This document shows positions 1 through 7,746 of a DNA stretch of 63,737 nucleotides, one piece after another. This stretch comes from WHSP01 sp040905505 (lineage in GTDB: Bacteria > Gemmatimonadota > Gemmatimonadetes > Longimicrobiales > Longimicrobiaceae). The stretch covers positions 1 through 63,737 of the forward strand of contig JBBDRL010000008.1 in the NCBI GenBank assembly GCA_040905505.1. The letters run 5' to 3'. The notes below the pieces were generated by a model. The model saw only the letters and a program-made list of their open reading frames with translations, had not been told where the DNA came from and did no database searches. The position numbers and the translations under genes were made by a program. Position 1 is the stretch's first letter. Each line of letters opens with the position of its first letter.

Positions 1-322
1 CGATGAGCAGTGAGGATTCTCCTCGCGGCTGCACCTCGAAACTGATGCGAGGCATGATCAGGCGCATCAACCACCAGGTTGGTTCGAACTCGATGTATCG
101 GTATCGCTCCACTCTGCTGAAGCGAACCGTCTTCTTCATGAGCGTGCCGCCAATGTACTCTTCGAAGTAGAAGACGACCCCCGGGTTCAGCCCGCGTCCC
201 TCCCTCCAACGGAACGCGAGGTGGTCAGGATGCCATTCCAGATAGTTGGTCTCCATCTGCTCGAAGAAATCGAAGATGCGTTCGGGTGAGACGTCGATCT
301 GGATTCGATCTTCAAGGATCAT
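1..322 (-). CDS. SRPBCC-fold protein, partial (C-terminus outside window)
   Basis: The minus strand is open from an ATG at 322 to the window edge (107 codons). The start reads MILEDRIQIDVSPERIFDFF, the usual opening strand and helix of START/SRPBCC (polyketide cyclase-like) proteins. It is followed by a Trp/His/Asp segment (W-H-P-D-H) and paired aromatic strands (YFEEYIGG). These domains form a hydrophobic ligand cavity; the ligand cannot be told from sequence. There is no strong Shine-Dalgarno sequence. About 125 bp separate it from the next gene. A second SRPBCC protein lies at 60544, but the two do not look like close paralogues. Confidence 0.6.
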   Translation of the reverse strand, partial: MILEDRIQIDVSPERIFDFFEQMETNYLEWHPDHLAFRWREGRGLNPGVVFYFEEYIGGTLMKKTVRFSRVERYRYIEFEPTWWLMRLIMPRISFEVQPRGESSLLI

Positions 323-446
323 TGTCAGCCGAAGAGCAGCAAGACTGCGGCAGAAAGTCCCGACTGGAATCGCGGGCGCTGATAGGGCGCCGACCGAACG
401 AACCGGCCGACGCCCCGAGTGACGCTCGTTGCTCCCCGCCCGCTGC

Positions 447-1673
447 TCAGTTGCGGTACGTGGCGGTCGGAGGCAACTGGGAGCCAGACAGGTCGTCCGG
501 GACGCTAGGCTCGCGCGCGACCCGGTGGCGCAGCGTGCCGATGCCCTCGATGCTGGCCTCGATGATTTCGCCGTCCACGAGGTAGCCGGAGCCCGGCGCG
601 CGCTCCACGCGGCCCGCTCCCGTCCCACCGGAGGTCCCACTCTGCAGCACGTCACCCGGGAAGAGGGTGATGAGCGACGATGCGTACTCGATCAGCTCCG
701 GAATCGAGTGGATCATGTCCCCCGCGCGGGCTTCCTGCACGGTGATCCCATCGATGACCGTCTGCTGGTGGAGTCGCTCCATCGGATCGCCGAAGAACTC
801 CTTGGGGACGATCCAGGGCCCGTGAGGCGCGAACGTATCGTGGCCCTTTCCGACGAACCAGTCGGAGCCGGAGCTGTAGCCGCCCGGCGGCCGCCCGCCA
901 CGGTCGGAGATGTCCATCGCCACCATGTAGCCGAACACGTGGTCGTACGCGCGAGCCGCCGAGATGTACTTCCCGGAGCGACCGAATACGATCGCCATCT
1001 CGACCTCGTACTCGATCTCGTCACGGCCGAAGGGCATGATGATGTCATCACCGGTGCCGATGATCGCACCGCGGGTGGGCTTGAGGAACAGGTACGGGAC
1101 GCCGCGGTTCTCCTGGCGCTCACGCGTCCGCTCCGCCAACTCCTCTTCGGTGCAGCCTTCGCAAGCGTGCGTGTAGAAGTTGACGGCCGCGTTCATGAGC
1201 TTGCTCGGATACATGATCGGGGGGAGGATGTGCATGCCCTCCACCGCGTACACATACTCGGGCTGGTTCCCCCCGGTGAGCATCCCCTCGTTCACGAGAT
1301 GGTTCACGATCTCGTAGAGCCGGAACTTGAGACCGTACTCGTATTCGCCGATCAGTTCGAGCATGTCTTCCGGCATGTCGAGCTTGGGATACTGCGGAAG
1401 GAGCTCGAGGTCCGCGTTCGCGGCGTCGATGTCCACGATCAGCGCATCGCGCAGAACCAGGCCGACCGTGGGTCTGTTGTCGATCTCGAACGTGCCGACC
1501 TTGAACGGCTCGACAGATTCCATCGCTTGCCCGACCACGTACGCGGGAAGAGCGACGATCGCCAGCGCAGCGCTCACGACCGTGAATCGGATCCTCATTC
1601 GCATGGATTGGCTCGGTGTGGTGGGGCGGTCCGTACCCGGCGGCGGGTGTTCGTCGTGATTCGACTCTGTCAT
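447..1673 (-). CDS. exported fumarylacetoacetate hydrolase (FAH) family protein
   Basis: A 408-residue protein. Residues about 24-49 form a signal peptide (Arg-rich n-region, hydrophobic core, ending VVGQA), so M24 or M26 is an alternative start. The rest is an FAH-fold domain. The acidic metal ligands are visible in YEVEMAIVFG and MDISDR. The family block SGSDWFVGKGHDTFAPHGPW and the tail motif SVPELI-like (SIPELIEY) / LFPGDVLQSGTSGGTG are present. FAH proteins cleave or decarboxylate acyl-pyruvates and are normally cytoplasmic. Export is therefore the odd point here, and the substrate is unknown. It is the last gene on the minus strand downstream of tadA, with about 100 bp between them holding a short heptamer array. 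Confidence 0.85.
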   Translation of the reverse strand: MTESNHDEHPPPGTDRPTTPSQSMRMRIRFTVVSAALAIVALPAYVVGQAMESVEPFKVGTFEIDNRPTVGLVLRDALIVDIDAANADLELLPQYPKLDMPEDMLELIGEYEYGLKFRLYEIVNHLVNEGMLTGGNQPEYVYAVEGMHILPPIMYPSKLMNAAVNFYTHACEGCTEEELAERTRERQENRGVPYLFLKPTRGAIIGTGDDIIMPFGRDEIEYEVEMAIVFGRSGKYISAARAYDHVFGYMVAMDISDRGGRPPGGYSSGSDWFVGKGHDTFAPHGPWIVPKEFFGDPMERLHQQTVIDGITVQEARAGDMIHSIPELIEYASSLITLFPGDVLQSGTSGGTGAGRVERAPGSGYLVDGEIIEASIEGIGTLRHRVAREPSVPDDLSGSQLPPTATYRN

Positions 1674-1746
1674 AAGAGTGGCTCGAGAAGCCTCCTGTCA
1701 AGCTTCAGTGTCCCCATGCGGTTGAAGGAGCTCGCGCCCTCAGCTC

Positions 1747-1767
1747 CTGTCGACTGTCGGCTGTCGA
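1747..1767. repeat. heptamer array, single arm (word CTGTCGA)
   Basis: Three consecutive 7-bp words CTGTCGA, CTGTCGG, CTGTCGA lie 3 bp beyond the tadA stop codon. The same word in the opposite orientation occurs at 25137-25157. No inverted partner arm is seen nearby. It belongs to the dispersed heptamer family of this window. Confidence 0.7.
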
Positions 1768-1770
1768 GCT

Positions 1771-2310
1771 TCACCCCCTCCGCGCCCTGAAGAACGCCCG
1801 CAGCATCTCCCCCGCCTCCTCCCCCCGCACCCCGTGCGTCAGCGCCACCCGGTGATTCAGCCGCGGATCCTGCACCAGGTTACCCAGTGAGCCGCACATC
1901 CCCGCCTTCGGGTCCCACGCGCCGAAGACCAGCCGCGGCAGTCGCGACAGCACGATCGCCCCCGCGCACATCGTGCACGGCTCGAGGGTCACGTAGAGGG
2001 TGCAATCCAGCAAGCGCCAGTGCCCCAGCGCCTGTGCCGCCCGCCGGATCGCCACCATCTCGGCGTGCGCGGAAGGATCGTTCTCGGTCGCGGTGAGGTT
2101 GTGCCCGGCCGCGATCACCGAGCCCTCGAAGACGACGACCGCCCCGACCGGCACCTCCCCCAGCTCCGCCGCCCGCTCGGCTTCGCGCAACGCAAGCTCC
2201 ATCCACCGCGGGTCGTCGGGCAGCTCGGGGTCCGCGAAAACACGAGACCCCGGACGCTCGAAGTCGCCCGGGGTCCCGCCATCCGCCGCTGAAATGTCGT
2301 CAGCCGCCAA
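1771..2310 (-). CDS. tadA: tRNA adenosine(34) deaminase TadA
   Basis: This enzyme deaminates A34 to inosine in the tRNA wobble position. The cytidine-deaminase zinc motifs are both present: HAE in SAHAEMVAIRRAA and PCTMC in EPCTMCAGAIVLSRL. The characteristic GEVPVGAVVV strand precedes them. The protein is 179 aa from a TTG at 2310, which overlaps the lexA 3' end by 11 bp. About 30 N-terminal residues are outside the usual TadA domain, which begins around DDPRWMELAL, so a shorter start at M37 (2202) is possible. Cotranscription with lexA and gltX is likely from the overlap and spacing. Confidence 0.93.
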   Translation of the reverse strand: MAADDISAADGGTPGDFERPGSRVFADPELPDDPRWMELALREAERAAELGEVPVGAVVVFEGSVIAAGHNLTATENDPSAHAEMVAIRRAAQALGHWRLLDCTLYVTLEPCTMCAGAIVLSRLPRLVFGAWDPKAGMCGSLGNLVQDPRLNHRVALTHGVRGEEAGEMLRAFFRARRG

Positions 2311-2950
2311 CCGCCTGCGTCTGCTGCGAGGTGAACCGCCGGAAGAGCCCGGCGACGCGTCCGAGCACGGTGAAGTCGTCGTACTCGCGTACGAGGATCG
2401 GGGCGTAGTCGGAGTTCGCCGGCTCCAGCACGACCCGATCGTCGCGGTGGAAGTACCGCTTGACCGTCGCCTCGCCGGCCAGCCGCGCCGCGACGATCTC
2501 TCCGTTGCGAATCTCCGACTCGACGACCGGCTCCACGATCACGAGGTCACCGTCCAGAATGCCGACCTGCTCCATGCTGTCGCCTGAGACTTCCAGGAAG
2601 AAGGCGTTCGGCAGCCCCACCAGCTTGGGGTCCATCCCGAACTCGGAGTTGACGTGGTCGCGACTGAGCGCCGGCTGCCCTGCGGCAATCTTCCCGTAGA
2701 AGGGAATGCTGATCACGTCGCTGCGCTCGAGGTCGAGGCCCAGGATCTTGACCCCACGCGAACGCGAAGCCTCCCGCTCGATGTAGCCCTTGTCGGCGAG
2801 CGTCTGGAGGTACTCGGAGACCGTCTTGGTGGATTTGATGCCGAAGCGCTTGCCGATCTCTCGGATGCTCGGCTGGTAGGTGTTCTTCCTGAGGTACTCG
2901 ATCAGATAATCGAGGATACGACGTTCCATCTTCGACAGCGATTCCGTCAT
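2300..2950 (-). CDS. lexA: LexA repressor
   Basis: LexA represses SOS genes and self-cleaves when bound by RecA filaments. The protein has 216 aa, with a winged-helix DNA-binding domain at 1-65 (YQPSIREIGKRFGIKSTKTVSEYL). The S24 peptidase domain follows. The scissile pair is A90-G91 (KIAAGQ), the nucleophile S125 (SGDSM) and the general base K164 (ATVKRYF), so all autocleavage residues are present. The start is well supported by GAGGAGGGG a few bases before the ATG. A -35/-10 pair lies at 3036-3041/3013-3018. I could not recognise an SOS box in the upstream region, and the LexA operator of this phylum is not known to me. Confidence 0.95.
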   Translation of the reverse strand: MTESLSKMERRILDYLIEYLRKNTYQPSIREIGKRFGIKSTKTVSEYLQTLADKGYIEREASRSRGVKILGLDLERSDVISIPFYGKIAAGQPALSRDHVNSEFGMDPKLVGLPNAFFLEVSGDSMEQVGILDGDLVIVEPVVESEIRNGEIVAARLAGEATVKRYFHRDDRVVLEPANSDYAPILVREYDDFTVLGRVAGLFRRFTSQQTQAVGG

Positions 2951-3012
2951 ATCCCCTCCTCGAGCGGCAACCAGTCAGGCCGGTGGCTTCATCATCCCAC
3001 CCCTCCTGCGAG

Positions 3013-3041
3013 AAGTTAGGAGTGGCGCGGTATGGAGTCAA
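3013..3041 (-). promoter_or_regulatory. candidate lexA promoter
   Basis: Read on the minus strand, TTGACT (3036-3041) and TAACTT (3013-3018) are separated by 17 bp. The pair lies about 65 bp ahead of the lexA start and overlaps the gltX stop codon. The -35 is good and the -10 is weak. Confidence 0.45.
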
Positions 3042-4513
3042 CCTAGTTGTTCAGCGCCCGACTTCCCCTCGAGGTACTGCTCGGCCGCTTCGATGCGGCT
3101 GCGGATGAGCGCGGGTCCCATCAACCAGACGACCTGATCGATTCCGGGGCTCGCCTGTGTCCCGGTCAGTGCGAGGCGCAGCGGGTGCACCAACTTGCCG
3201 AACGACAGCTCCGCGTTCTCGGCCGTCGACCGGAGCGTCTCCTCGATCCTCTCCGGGGTCCAGTCGTCCGCGATGGATTCCAGCGCCCCCAGTGCCATCT
3301 CCAGTCGCCGGACGATCACCTCGGGATCCTTCCAGTGCTTCGCGACCGCCTTCTCATCGTACTCGATCTCGGGCGCGAGGAAGATATGAGACTGCTCGGC
3401 GATCGCGGCGATCGTGCGCCCCCGCGGCTTCAGGAGCTCCATCATCGTCGCGAACCAGTCTGCGCGGTCCTCCAGGTCCTGCTCGGTGGTGAGCCCCTCG
3501 TCGATCAGCATCGGTGCGGCCAGGCGCACCACCTCGGCCGCGGGTATGAGCATGATGTGCTGCCCGTTCATCCACTCGAGCTTCTCAGGGTCGAAGACCG
3601 CACTCTTCTTGTGGACCCGCTCGAGTGAGAAGCGGGCGATCAGCTCGTGCTCCTGCATGATCTCCTGCTCGTCTCCCGGGTTCCAGCCGAGGAGCGCGAG
3701 GAAGTTGTCGAGCGCCTGAGGGAGGATGCCGGCGGCGCGGTACTCGCCGACCGCCGTCGCGCCGTGCCGCTTCGACAGCCGCTTGCCGTCCGGGCCGAGG
3801 ATCATCGGGAGATGCCCGAAACGCGGCTCTGCGGCGCCGAGCGCCCGGTAGAGCATGATCTGCTTCGGCGTGTTCGACAGATGGTCGTCGCCGCGCAGGA
3901 CGTGCGTGATCTTCATCGCCGCGTCGTCCGAGACGACCGCCAGGTTGTAGACGGGGGTCCCGTCCGTACGAAGGACGATGAAATCGTCGATGTCCTCGTT
4001 CCGGAAGCTGGTCTTCCCATGGACGATGTCGTCCCACTCGGTGACGCCTTCCGGGACGAGAAATCGAATCGAGTGCGGCTCGCCGGTCCCGGCGCGCTTC
4101 TCGGCCTCCGCGTCCGCGAGCCGGTGACAGCGCCGATCGTACCGGTACGCACCCGGCCCGCCCTTCGCCTCCGCCGCCTCCCGCCGCGTCTTCAACTCGT
4201 CGGGCGGGCAGAAGCAGCGGTACGCCTGACCGGACTCCAGCAGCCGCTGCACGTCGGCGACGTGGCGATCCACGCCGTCGGCCTGGTGGAACGGCCCCTC
4301 GTCCCAATCGAGCCCGAGCCACCGCATCGCCTCGAGGATCGCGTCCGTCATCTCGTCGCTCGAGCGGTCCCGGTCGGTGTCCTCGATCCGCAGCACGAAC
4401 GTCCCGCCCTCGCCGCGCGCAAAGAGCCAGTTGAAGAGTGCCGTCCGGGCACCCCCCACGTGGAGGTAACCGGTCGGGCTGGGGGCAAAGCGGACGCGTG
4501 GTTTATCGGGCAT
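3038..4513 (-). CDS. gltX: glutamyl-tRNA synthetase
   Basis: Charges tRNA-Glu with glutamate; class I synthetase. The protein is 491 aa, normal for the family. The HIGH-equivalent is HVGG at 18-21 within PSPTGYLHVGG, and the KMSKS-equivalent is KRLSKR at 244-249. Zinc-site cysteines are at C100/C102 with C129 following. Specificity for tRNA-Glu versus tRNA-Gln (discriminating or not) cannot be told by eye. It lies upstream of lexA and tadA on the same strand, with 87 bp before lexA. Upstream is a heptamer-repeat element (4544-4621) rather than a clear promoter. Confidence 0.96.
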   Translation of the reverse strand: MPDKPRVRFAPSPTGYLHVGGARTALFNWLFARGEGGTFVLRIEDTDRDRSSDEMTDAILEAMRWLGLDWDEGPFHQADGVDRHVADVQRLLESGQAYRCFCPPDELKTRREAAEAKGGPGAYRYDRRCHRLADAEAEKRAGTGEPHSIRFLVPEGVTEWDDIVHGKTSFRNEDIDDFIVLRTDGTPVYNLAVVSDDAAMKITHVLRGDDHLSNTPKQIMLYRALGAAEPRFGHLPMILGPDGKRLSKRHGATAVGEYRAAGILPQALDNFLALLGWNPGDEQEIMQEHELIARFSLERVHKKSAVFDPEKLEWMNGQHIMLIPAAEVVRLAAPMLIDEGLTTEQDLEDRADWFATMMELLKPRGRTIAAIAEQSHIFLAPEIEYDEKAVAKHWKDPEVIVRRLEMALGALESIADDWTPERIEETLRSTAENAELSFGKLVHPLRLALTGTQASPGIDQVVWLMGPALIRSRIEAAEQYLEGKSGAEQLG

Positions 4514-4543
4514 GTTGATGGTGATATGTGAAGTTGTTTCAGT

Positions 4544-4621
4544 GATCAGGGGTCGGTGGTCGGTGGTCAGTTAGCCGTCGGCCCCGCTGACCCCTGACCC
4601 CTGACCCCTGACCCCTGACCC
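4544..4621. repeat. heptamer inverted element (words GGTCGGT / CTGACCC)
   Basis: The left arm 4544-4571 has four in-phase 7-mers (GATCAGG, GGTCGGT twice, GGTCAGT). The right arm 4587-4621 has five perfect CTGACCC copies, roughly the inverse word. The right arm ends 6 bp from the stop codon of the HD-domain gene. The word reappears as GGTCAGG at 25550-25591. Confidence 0.85.
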
Positions 4622-4627
4622 CTGCCT

Positions 4628-5497
4628 CTACAATCTGAATCGCTCCACGATCCGCTTCTCCTCCTCGCCGGCGAAGTCGGCCTCGACCTCCACATAGCGC
4701 TCGACGCCGCTGCCCGCCAGCTTTTCACGGAAGAGCTGGTCGAGCTGGAAGATGCCCGCGGAGTTCGACAGCTCCACGCGGAGGCGGACAGGTTTCGTGT
4801 CTCCGGGCTCGATGTGCACCGCTTCGATGGCGGCGGCCGAGACCGAGTGGATGCTCATCGACCCGCCGGAAAAGGGGATGCGCGAGCGGCCCTTGGCCAT
4901 GTCGAGCGCGTCGGCCACCCGCACGATGCCGGCTTCCAGCGTGAGCGGCTTGCCACCGGAGCGATGGGCGATGATCGCGTGCAGGATCTCCGATCGGATG
5001 ATGGTCGCGGTGGCGCGGTCGTAGAGTCCGTCCAGCAGCTCCGTGATCTTGCCCTGGGCGATGAAGAGGGAGAACGCCTCGTGCTCCGCCCGGTGGATCG
5101 ACATGCCGGTATCGTGCAGCAGGGACGCCAGCGCCACGATCAGCTCGGCATCGTCCAGCTCGAGGCCGTAATTCGTCACGGCCGCCGGTTCGACGCCGTG
5201 CTCGGTGAGCAAGCGGAACAGCTTGTCGGCGATGTTCATGACGATCTTCACGTGCACCGGCCCGTGGTCGGTCATTCCCAGCCGCTCGACCGCGTTCACG
5301 TTCCCCGCGATCCACAGCGCGTACAGCTCGTCGTCCGCGTTCACGCGCTCGATCAGTTGCCGCAGCCGTTCGTTCCGACCCGTGCCGGGCACGTTCAGAT
5401 GCAGCCGGTTCTCCATCCGCTGCGCAATCGTACGCCCGAACAGTGCGCCGTTCTCGTAATTCGAATTCGTCATATCCGTCGTTTCTGCGAATGTCAT
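4628..5497 (-). CDS. HD-domain phosphohydrolase-like protein
   Basis: A 289-residue protein with the HD superfamily metal-binding pattern: H78 (TDHGPVHV), H128-D129 (SLLHDTGM), H173/H178 (ILHAIIAHR) and D196 (RVADALDM). The metal site looks intact, so hydrolysis of a phosphoester, perhaps a nucleotide, is expected; the substrate is not identifiable. The C-terminal 80 residues form a small predicted alpha/beta domain with acidic strands. M1 (5497) and M9 (5473) are both possible starts. It is preceded by a decayed hydrolase gene and followed by a repeat element, and has no obvious functional partner. Confidence 0.75.
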   Translation of the reverse strand: MTFAETTDMTNSNYENGALFGRTIAQRMENRLHLNVPGTGRNERLRQLIERVNADDELYALWIAGNVNAVERLGMTDHGPVHVKIVMNIADKLFRLLTEHGVEPAAVTNYGLELDDAELIVALASLLHDTGMSIHRAEHEAFSLFIAQGKITELLDGLYDRATATIIRSEILHAIIAHRSGGKPLTLEAGIVRVADALDMAKGRSRIPFSGGSMSIHSVSAAAIEAVHIEPGDTKPVRLRVELSNSAGIFQLDQLFREKLAGSGVERYVEVEADFAGEEEKRIVERFRL

Positions 5498-5559
5498 TGC
5501 CTGGAACGACTCATTGCCAGCGCGAAACGCCCGGACGTGGCGCTGGATCCGATCCCGCC

Positions 5560-6084
5560 GTCATCCCGATCCCGCCGTCAGCGGCCCGCCCCGGTTTCCA
5601 TCGATCCGCCCCACCAGCCACCTGGCCGCTTCCCGCTCGGCCCAGAAGAGCGGCGCCCAGGGTGGGCCGCCGATGAACCCCACGTGCCCCCCACCCGGCG
5701 TGGTAGAAGCGTGCCAGCCGGTTCATCTCGCCGCTGCAGGCGCGGAAGTTCAGCCGCACCGCGCGCACGCCATGCTCCGCCAGCTCCCGCGCCGCCGTCG
5801 CGACGTAGTTCGACCGGGAGCACCCACTCGAGCCCATGGAGCACCACGACGATGGGGACATCGGCCAGGAGCGCTCTGGGGCCCTCCTCCAGATCCACGA
5901 AATCGCCGTCCGGCAGCTCTACCCGCTCCTTGCGCAGCGGCTCACGATCACCGCGCCGCAGGAAGCGGCCGGCGATCGTCTGGGCGTGGCCGCCCGGCAG
6001 CCACTTCGCCGCCGGGAACCTTCCGATCTCTGCCACGTCGAGCCGATCTCCCTGAACGGCGGGCAGGATCGTGGCTCTCTTCAT
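5560..6084 (-). pseudogene. decayed YheT-type alpha/beta hydrolase
   Basis: Three reading frames carry consecutive pieces of one YheT-family (UPF0017) hydrolase. From ATG 6084 the first frame has FPAAKWLPGGHAQTI and VVVLHGLE. A second frame (about 5700-5825) continues with SRSNYVATAARELAEHG and RLNFRACSGEMNRLARFYHAG. A third frame (about 5560-5700) holds the C-terminal block GGHVGFIGGPPWAPLFWAER. The middle third, which should hold the nucleophile-Ser motif and the Asp, is missing between the second and third pieces. So there is one frameshift and one internal deletion of roughly 150-200 codons. An assembly error is the alternative explanation. Confidence 0.75.
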
Positions 6085-6099
6085 GTCATCCGTCCGTCT

Positions 6100-7461
6100 T
6101 CATGCGCCGCTCGGTACCAGGACCTCGTCATCGACCTCCTTCGCGATCCGCCGGCCCTCGTCGACATCGACCATCGCGAGCAGTACAGCCCCGACGATGA
6201 AGAAGAGGATGATGGACAGGATCGCGTTTCGGCTGGAGTCCGTCAGCACGATCGTCAGCGCGAAGATCGCCGGTCCGAAGATTCCCGCGAACTTCTCGAA
6301 CACCGCGAAGAACCCGAAGAATTCGCCGGACTTGTGCCGCGGGATCATGCTCGCGAAGAGCGATCGGCTGAGCGCCTGCGTCCCCCCCTGCACCATCCCG
6401 ACCAGGGCCGCGAGGATCATGAAGTGCGTCGCCGACGTCATGAAGTAGCCGAGCACGCTGATCCCCGCGTAGACGAGCAGTCCGCCGAAGATCGCCTTCT
6501 TCGCCCCGATCCGGCCGGCCAGTCCGCCGAAGGCGAAGGAGAATGGGATCCCGACGAACTGCACGATCAGGATCGCGAGGATCATCGTGTTCTGATCGAT
6601 CCCCAGCTCCGACCCGTAGATCGTCGCCATCTTCACGATCGTCCCGATGCCGTCGTTATAGATCAGGAAAGCGAGCAGCATCAGGAAGGCCTGCTTGTAC
6701 CCGCGCAGCTCCCGGAACGTCTCGCCGAGCCGGACGAAGGCCGCGCGCACGGGGCTTTCGCGCTGCGACTCGTCGGGCTCGAGCGCGCGCGGCGGCTCGG
6801 GTACGTATCGGAACAGGGGAATGGCGAAGAGGAGCCACCACACGGACACCGAGAGGAGCGCCAGGCGCGCGGGGAGCGTCGCCTCGCTGGGGGTCAGGTC
6901 GGGGCCGGCGGGGAGGCCGAACGCGCCGGGCATCGTGATCCAGGCGAGGTTCAGCGCCAGCAGCAGCCCACCGCCAAGGTATCCCAGCGCGTATCCAGCG
7001 GTCGAGACGCGGTCCATCTCCTCGGAGGTCGCGATGTGCGGGAGGAGAGAGTCGTAGAAGACGAAGCTCCCGCCGGCGCCGATGTTCGCGACGATGAAGA
7101 GGATCGAGGCGAGTAGCCAGTCGCCCTGCTGGATGAAGAACATCATCCCGACGGCGACCACGCCCATGAGGAGGAAGATGCCCAGCATCCGCTTCTTCGC
7201 GGCCGAAAAGTCCGCCGCCGCGCCGAGAATGGGCGCGAGGATCGCAATGACCCCGAGCCCGATCGTCGTCGCGATGCTGAACCGGAACGTCGCGACCCCC
7301 TCCGGCAGTCCCGCACCCGCGACGTTGTAGTAGTAGATCGGAAAGACCGCTGCGATCACCGTCGTGACCATCGCCGAGTTGGCCCAGTCGTACATCGCCC
7401 ACGCGCGTAGCTCGGTCCTGTGGAGGCCGAGAGCGGCGGCGGCGCGGCGGCGGATGGCCAT
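6100..7461 (-). CDS. MFS transporter, UMF1 (Atg22-like) family
   Basis: A 453-residue polytopic membrane protein with about 12 hydrophobic segments. The N-terminal AWAMYDWANSAM motif is a hallmark of the UMF1/Atg22 branch of the major facilitator superfamily. ILAPILGAAADFSAAKKRML carries the MFS loop 2-3 signature. Members are thought to export small metabolites, and amino-acid efflux is known for the yeast relative; the bacterial substrate is not known. The start codon ATG 7461 immediately precedes an Arg-rich cytoplasmic end. It is transcribed away from 7747, with a heptamer element in the shared intergenic region. Confidence 0.85.
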   Translation of the reverse strand: MAIRRRAAAALGLHRTELRAWAMYDWANSAMVTTVIAAVFPIYYYNVAGAGLPEGVATFRFSIATTIGLGVIAILAPILGAAADFSAAKKRMLGIFLLMGVVAVGMMFFIQQGDWLLASILFIVANIGAGGSFVFYDSLLPHIATSEEMDRVSTAGYALGYLGGGLLLALNLAWITMPGAFGLPAGPDLTPSEATLPARLALLSVSVWWLLFAIPLFRYVPEPPRALEPDESQRESPVRAAFVRLGETFRELRGYKQAFLMLLAFLIYNDGIGTIVKMATIYGSELGIDQNTMILAILIVQFVGIPFSFAFGGLAGRIGAKKAIFGGLLVYAGISVLGYFMTSATHFMILAALVGMVQGGTQALSRSLFASMIPRHKSGEFFGFFAVFEKFAGIFGPAIFALTIVLTDSSRNAILSIILFFIVGAVLLAMVDVDEGRRIAKEVDDEVLVPSGA

Positions 7462-7546
7462 CGGAATCGGCTTTCGCTGGTGAGTGGACGGTCGCTTGGC
7501 GGGGGAATATGGGTGGAGGTTGGCGATTAGGCCATCCGCGTAGCGA

Positions 7547-7654
7547 GCTATCGGCTATCAGTTTTCGCCTATCAGCTACGAACGCGGGACCGACTTCTTC
7601 AGATCGAGAGTCGTGGCTGTAGCTGATAGCCGATAGCTGATAGCCGATAGCTGT
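7547..7654. repeat. heptamer inverted element (word TAGCCGA / TCGGCTA)
   Basis: The left arm 7547-7581 has five in-phase 7-mers (GCTATCG, GCTATCA, GTTTTCG, CCTATCA, GCTACGA). The right arm 7620-7654 has five (TAGCTGA and TAGCCGA alternating, then TAGCTGT). The arms are inverted versions of one word around a 38-bp core. It sits between the divergent UMF1 gene and the gene at 7747. Confidence 0.85.
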
Positions 7655-7664
7655 ATTTCTCTCC

Positions 7665-7693
7665 TTGCGCCCCCATCCGCACCGGCCTATCCT
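7665..7693 (+). promoter_or_regulatory. candidate promoter for the 7747 gene
   Basis: TTGCGC (7665-7670), a 17-bp spacer and TATCCT (7688-7693) lie about 55 bp ahead of the ATG at 7747 and directly after the heptamer element. Confidence 0.45.
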
Positions 7694-7746
7694 CAGCCCC
7701 AACTCGGCGGCTCCGCTGCTCACCTTCTCTCGAGGCCAATACCATC

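Noticed and set aside
429..1790. Long plus-strand open frame of 453 codons
   Set aside because: It is antisense to the FAH-family gene, Arg/Val/Asp/His-rich like a reverse-strand reading, and has no recognisable domain.
2951..3037. SOS box upstream of lexA
   Set aside because: No match to the Gram-positive (CGAAC-GTTCG) or alphaproteobacterial (GTTC-N7-GTTC) operators could be made convincingly.
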